Source of the DNA: Pseudomonas marginalis
Lineage (GTDB): Bacteria; Pseudomonadota; Gammaproteobacteria; Pseudomonadales; Pseudomonadaceae
Length of the DNA: 64,000 nt
Assembly: GCF_001645105.1 (NCBI RefSeq)
Contig: NZ_LKEG01000025.1
Coordinates: 48,054-112,053, forward strand
Direction: 5' to 3'
This document shows positions 60,676 through 64,000 of the stretch, piece by piece (the stretch's first letter is position 1; each line of letters starts with the position of its first letter). Below the pieces are notes generated by a model. That model was not told the origin of the DNA. It did not search any database and saw only the letters and a list, made by a program, of their open reading frames with translations. The translations under genes were made by a program, and so were the position numbers.

Positions 60676-61946
60676 AAATCGTCCGCGTTACCGTCACACC
60701 TATCGCCTTTCGCGACCCACCGTTGCTCAACGCCAGCGGTATCCACGAAGCCTACGCACTGCGCTCGATCATCGAAGTCGAGAGCGACACCGGCTACATC
60801 GGCCTCGGCGAAAGCTACGGCGATGCCCCGGCGCTGGCGATCCAGCAGCAGGTGCAGCCGCAACTGATCGGCCTGGACCCCTTCAACCTCAACGGGCTGC
60901 GCGCCATCGTCCAAGCCACGGTGGCCGCGCACAAACCCGCGAGCCTCAGCGGCGCGGAACTGGCGCCGGGCTCCCATGCCAGCAAGGCGGTGAGCAATGC
61001 CTATTCGGCGTTCGAAGTGGCCTTGCTCGACCTCCAGGCTCACGCCTTGAACGTGCCGCTGGTGGACTTGCTCGGTGGGGCGATCCGCGACCGGATCCCG
61101 TTCAGTGCCTACTTGTTTTTCAAGTACGCCGAACACATCGACTCGCCCTACAAGCCCGATAGCTGGGGCGAAGCGCTCAACGAAGAGCAGATCGTCGCCC
61201 AGGCCCGGCGGATGATCGACGCCTATGGCTTCAAAAGCATCAAGCTCAAGGCCGGAGCCCTGGAGCCGGAACATGAAGTGCGCTGCATCAAGGCGCTTAA
61301 AAAGGCTTTCCCCGGTGTGCCGCTGCGCATTGACCCGAATGGCAACTGGTCGCTGCAGACCTCGATTCGCATGGCTGAACTGCTCGGCGATGACCTGCAG
61401 TATTACGAAGACCCGACCCCCGGCCTGGAGGGCATGGCCGAACTGCACACACGTACGGGCTTGCCCCTGGCGACCAATATGGTGGTCACCGACTTTGACG
61501 AGTTCCGCCGCAGCGTGGCCCAGGACAGCGTGCAGATCGTACTCGCCGACCATCACTACTGGGGTGGCCTGCGCGACACTCAAGCGTTGGCGAAAATGTG
61601 CCAGACCTTCGGCCTGGGCGTGTCGATGCACTCCAACTCACACCTGGGCATCAGCCTGATGGCGATGGCGCATGTGGCCGCGTCGGTCCCCAACCTCGAT
61701 TACGCCTGCGACACCCATTACCCCTGGCAGGAACCGGACGAGGAGGTGATCAAGGGCGGCAAAGTGCCGATTGTCGATGGCTGTGTGACGCTCACCCGCG
61801 CGCCGGGGCTGGGCCTTGAACTTGACCATGATCAACTGGGCAAGCTGCATGACCAGTACCTGAGTTGCGGCATCCGCCAGCGCGATGACGTGAAACAGAT
61901 GCAGCGTTACCAACCGGATTGGAAGACCGTCAAACCGCGTTTCTGA
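60672..61946 (+). CDS. gudD: Glucarate dehydratase family enzyme
   Basis: 424 residues. The start is TTG 60672 (TTGA overlapping the transporter stop), with GGGAG ten bases upstream; no in-frame ATG exists near it. Enolase-superfamily catalytic set of the glucarate dehydratase subgroup: KLKAG (KxK pair), metal ligands in RIDPNGNW (Asp), QYYEDPTPG (Glu) and LATNMVV (Asn instead of Glu, diagnostic for this group), plus the Asp of VLADHHYWGG and His of SMHSNSHLG. It dehydrates glucarate or idarate to 5-keto-4-deoxyglucarate, the substrate of KdgD encoded 5 kb upstream. Slightly shorter than usual GudD. Confidence 0.9.
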   Translation: MKIVRVTVTPIAFRDPPLLNASGIHEAYALRSIIEVESDTGYIGLGESYGDAPALAIQQQVQPQLIGLDPFNLNGLRAIVQATVAAHKPASLSGAELAPGSHASKAVSNAYSAFEVALLDLQAHALNVPLVDLLGGAIRDRIPFSAYLFFKYAEHIDSPYKPDSWGEALNEEQIVAQARRMIDAYGFKSIKLKAGALEPEHEVRCIKALKKAFPGVPLRIDPNGNWSLQTSIRMAELLGDDLQYYEDPTPGLEGMAELHTRTGLPLATNMVVTDFDEFRRSVAQDSVQIVLADHHYWGGLRDTQALAKMCQTFGLGVSMHSNSHLGISLMAMAHVAASVPNLDYACDTHYPWQEPDEEVIKGGKVPIVDGCVTLTRAPGLGLELDHDQLGKLHDQYLSCGIRQRDDVKQMQRYQPDWKTVKPRF

Positions 61947-61964
61947 AGCTGGTCGCTTCACTTT

Positions 61965-62000
61965 GCCCGGCGATGCCTTGTGAGGTCGCCGGGCTTTTTT
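61965..62000. terminator. Rho-independent terminator after gudD
   Basis: GCCCGGCGA (61965-61973) pairs with TCGCCGGGC (61986-61994), followed by a run of seven T. It overlaps the end region of the converging acyl-CoA synthetase gene (stop at 62001). Confidence 0.88.
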
Positions 62001-63683
62001 TCAGCCAAAATCTTCCTCGAAATGTTCCTGCTCGCCGCGTGTATCGCTCTGGCGGCGCAGCACCTCCATCTGGCGCAGTTCCACCCGGCGGATCTTGCCG
62101 GAGATGGTCTTGGGCAGTTCACTGACGAACTCGATACGCCGCACCCGCTTGTAAGGCGCCAAATGCTCACGGGCGAAGGCCAGGATGTGCTGGGCCAGTT
62201 CGGCGCTGCCGGGGGCATCGTGGGCCAATATCAGGAACGCCTTGGGCACCGCCAGGCGCAAGGGATCGGGGCTGGGCACTACGGCAACTTCCATCACTGC
62301 TGGGTGTTCGATCAGCGCGCTCTCCAGTTCGAAAGGGCTGATGCGGTAGTCGGAAGCCTTGAACACATCATCCGCGCGGCCCACGAAGGTGATGTAGCCG
62401 TCGGCGTCGATTTGCGCGGTATCGCCGGTGCGGTAGTAGCCGTCACGCATGACCTCGGCGGTTTTTTCCGGGCTGTCTTCGTAGCACAGCATCAGGCCGA
62501 GCGGGCGTACGTCCAGGGGCAGGGCGACTTCGCCCTCAGTGCCGGGGTTGCCATCGGGATCGAGCAAGGCCACTTGGTAGCCCGGCAACGGGCGGCCCAT
62601 GGAACCGGGCTTGAGCAACTGGCCAGGGGTGTTGCCCACCAGCGCGGTGGTTTCCGACTGGCCAAAACCATCGCGCAGCGGCAAGCCCCAGGCCTGCTGG
62701 ATCTGTTCGATGATTTCCGGGTTCAGCGGCTCGCCGGCGCCGACCAGTTCGCGCAGGCTCAGGCGCGGCTTGTAGCTGGCCAGGTCTTCCTGGATCAACA
62801 TGCGCCACACCGTGGGCGGCGCGCACAGGCTGGTCACGCCGTAGCGTTCCAATGTGCTGAGCAGGGTGGGGGCGCTGAAACGCGCGACGTTATGGATAAA
62901 AATGCACGCGCCGGCATTCCACGGCGCGAACAGGCAGCTCCACGCGTGCTTGGCCCAGCCCGGCGACGAGATATTCAGGTGCAGGTCACCCGGTTGCAGG
63001 CCGATCCAGTACATGGTCGACAGGTGCCCCACCGGGTAGCTCTGGTGGCTGTGCAGCACCATCTTCGGCTTCGACGTGGTGCCGGAGGTGAAATACAGCA
63101 GCATCGGGTCGGTGGCCAGGGTGCGGCCTGCGGCCTCGAAGTGTTCGGGGTATGCAAAGGCGGCGCTGTGCGCGACCCAGCCGGCAGGCGCCGAACCCAC
63201 GCAGATGCGGCTGCAACCGTCCGCCAGGCCGGCGAACTTGCTGACATGCGCCTCGCCGACCACCAAGTGACGCACCTGCCCGCGCTCGATCCGGTCGCGC
63301 AGGTCATCAGCGTTCAGCAGGGCCGTGGCGGGGATGACCACCGCCCCAAGCTTGAACGCGGCGAGCATGGTTTCCCACAGTGCCACATCATTGCCGAGCA
63401 TCAACAGCACGCGATCACCACGCCGCACGCCGAGGGCGCGCAGGTGGTTGGCCACCTGGTTTGCGCGCGCGGCCAGCTGCTGGAAGCTGTAACGCTGCTC
63501 GCTGCCGTCTTCTTCGACGATCCACAGCGCATTGGCCGGATTGCCCTCGGCCATGGCGTCGAAATAGTCCAGGGCCCAGTTGAATTCGCCCAGTTGCGGC
63601 CAGCGGAAATCCCGTACGGCAGTGGCGTAGTCGGTGCGGTGAGCGAGCAGGAAATCCCGAGCGGCCAGGAAGGGCTGGGTCAT
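62001..63683 (-). CDS. AMP-forming acyl-CoA synthetase (benzoate-CoA ligase / medium-chain type)
   Basis: 560 residues. Adenylation-domain motifs in order: LLYFTSGTTSKPKMVLHSHQ (P-loop, about 198-217), WAKHAWSCLFAPWNAGA, LRDGFGQSETTALVG (about 340), DGYYRTGDTAQIDADGYI (about 421) with GRADDVFKASDYRISPFE, and the C-terminal catalytic lysine in LPKTISGKIRRVEL (about 525). This is the acyl-CoA synthetase class that activates aromatic or medium-chain acids. It stands alone, convergent to gudD, and has no evident link to pectin use. The ATG at 63683 follows AGGACACCCACC. Confidence 0.9.
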   Translation of the reverse strand: MTQPFLAARDFLLAHRTDYATAVRDFRWPQLGEFNWALDYFDAMAEGNPANALWIVEEDGSEQRYSFQQLAARANQVANHLRALGVRRGDRVLLMLGNDVALWETMLAAFKLGAVVIPATALLNADDLRDRIERGQVRHLVVGEAHVSKFAGLADGCSRICVGSAPAGWVAHSAAFAYPEHFEAAGRTLATDPMLLYFTSGTTSKPKMVLHSHQSYPVGHLSTMYWIGLQPGDLHLNISSPGWAKHAWSCLFAPWNAGACIFIHNVARFSAPTLLSTLERYGVTSLCAPPTVWRMLIQEDLASYKPRLSLRELVGAGEPLNPEIIEQIQQAWGLPLRDGFGQSETTALVGNTPGQLLKPGSMGRPLPGYQVALLDPDGNPGTEGEVALPLDVRPLGLMLCYEDSPEKTAEVMRDGYYRTGDTAQIDADGYITFVGRADDVFKASDYRISPFELESALIEHPAVMEVAVVPSPDPLRLAVPKAFLILAHDAPGSAELAQHILAFAREHLAPYKRVRRIEFVSELPKTISGKIRRVELRQMEVLRRQSDTRGEQEHFEEDFG

Positions 63684-63973
63684 GGTGGGTGTCCTTAATT
63701 ATTGTTGTGGGACTGCCCCTCGGCTGGGCCGAGAGGCTGGACCGAGTATAGGCACGCATAAATCAGAGCAGAACGCCCAAAAATACCCGAGCGTTGTGCA
63801 AAAAAGTGATGGGTGTAGTGAGCGGGCTTGCCCCGCGCTGGGGTGCGAAGCAGCCCCAACACCTAGGAGTGATGTTTGTCTGAAAAAATGCGCTGACTGG
63901 ATCAGGGCCGCTTCGCGCCCCAGCGCGGGGCAAGCCCGCTCACCACAAGAGCTTCCAAAACCACAATGGCAGG
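63684..63973. other. Intergenic region at the right edge
   Basis: About 290 bases between the acyl-CoA synthetase start and the stop of the next leftward gene. Apart from the REP doublet at 63815-63946 it should contain the synthetase promoter; nothing else was recognised. Confidence 0.5.
63815..63946. repeat. REP doublet (REPIN) with GCGGGCTTGCCCCGC core
   Basis: GTAGTGAGCGGGCTTGCCCC (63815-63834) plus GCGCTGGGG is mirrored at 63918-63946 (CCCCAGCGC, then GGGGCAAGCCCGCTCACCAC) with minimal change. It is a second class of REP pair, distinct in its core from the one at 37372, also typical of P. fluorescens-group intergenic regions. Confidence 0.85.
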
Positions 63974-64000
63974 TCAGCCCTTGAGTTGCTTCAGGTGCTT
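63974..64000 (-). CDS. Last codons of a leftward gene (partial)
   Basis: The minus strand reads ...KHLKQLKG and then TGA at 63976-63974. A REP doublet directly downstream is the usual place for the end of a gene. Eight residues are too few for identification. Confidence 0.4.
   Translation of the reverse strand, partial: KHLKQLKG

Noticed and set aside
61980..63698. Open frame of 572 codons opposite the acyl-CoA synthetase gene
   Set aside because: Antisense shadow of a gene with all adenylation motifs. No start signal or family resemblance.

Overview
The window is chromosomal DNA of a fluorescent-group Pseudomonas (P. fluorescens / P. syringae type). This is inferred from the GC-rich coding style, Shine-Dalgarno-led operons, gluconate-dehydrogenase and alcohol-dehydrogenase cytochrome systems, several large chemoreceptors, and two REP doublets of the kind typical of P. 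fluorescens genomes. No tRNA, rRNA, CRISPR array, insertion sequence or prophage was seen. Almost everything is accessory carbon catabolism and the sensing attached to it.

Layout. 1-1.6 kb: the tail of a short-chain dehydrogenase and a type II NADH dehydrogenase. 1.6-8.4 kb: a divergent cluster with a TVP38 membrane protein, two lumazine-binding/NTF2-like proteins, an SRPBCC protein, a flavin reductase and an aldo/keto reductase leftward, and a TIM-barrel isomerase, a luciferase-like flavin oxidoreductase and a quinone-oxidoreductase-like MDR enzyme rightward. The shared intergenic region carries two related palindromes over a strong promoter. 8.4-18.3 kb: a second divergent catabolic cluster (carboxymuconolactone-decarboxylase-like protein, MHS-type transporter, aldehyde and zinc alcohol dehydrogenases; 3-hydroxyisobutyrate-dehydrogenase-like enzyme, two metallo-beta-lactamase-fold lactonase-like enzymes, a Cache chemoreceptor). 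It is tied together by a repeated operator inside TTGACA promoters. 18.5-23.5 kb: a LacI-type regulator and a three-subunit gluconate-2-dehydrogenase-type enzyme. 23.6-26.5 kb: gene-poor DNA with two terminators, a decayed exonuclease fragment and a 4HB-type chemoreceptor. 26.5-29 kb: GABA-type permease and GlxA-type regulator. 29.4-34.3 kb: a sugar-binding-protein-like periplasmic protein and a 1243-residue double-kinase hybrid sensor, resembling TorT/TorS in layout.

34.3-62 kb is dominated by pectin and uronate use: rhamnogalacturonan lyase, PL1 pectate/pectin lyase, KdgM-type porin, uronate dehydrogenase, an enolase-superfamily enzyme, a peptide-type ABC transporter with two paralogous binding proteins, KdgD, a CHMI-like tautomerase, a GH28 exo-polygalacturonase, and a LysR / MFS transporter / glucarate dehydratase unit. 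It is interrupted by a periplasmic molybdenum aldehyde dehydrogenase with its cytochrome and by a NIT-domain chemoreceptor. In outline, secreted enzymes would cut pectin, the porin and transporters import the products, Udh oxidises galacturonate to the aldarolactone, enolase-superfamily enzymes give 5-keto-4-deoxyglucarate, and KdgD gives alpha-ketoglutarate semialdehyde. A GntR/FCD regulator sits in the middle. A 13-base operator (GTYRTCGTAYRAC) occurs upstream of that regulator and at four more places flanking the transport and catabolic genes, which defines a local regulon. The window ends with an acyl-CoA synthetase, a second REP doublet and the last codons of a leftward gene.
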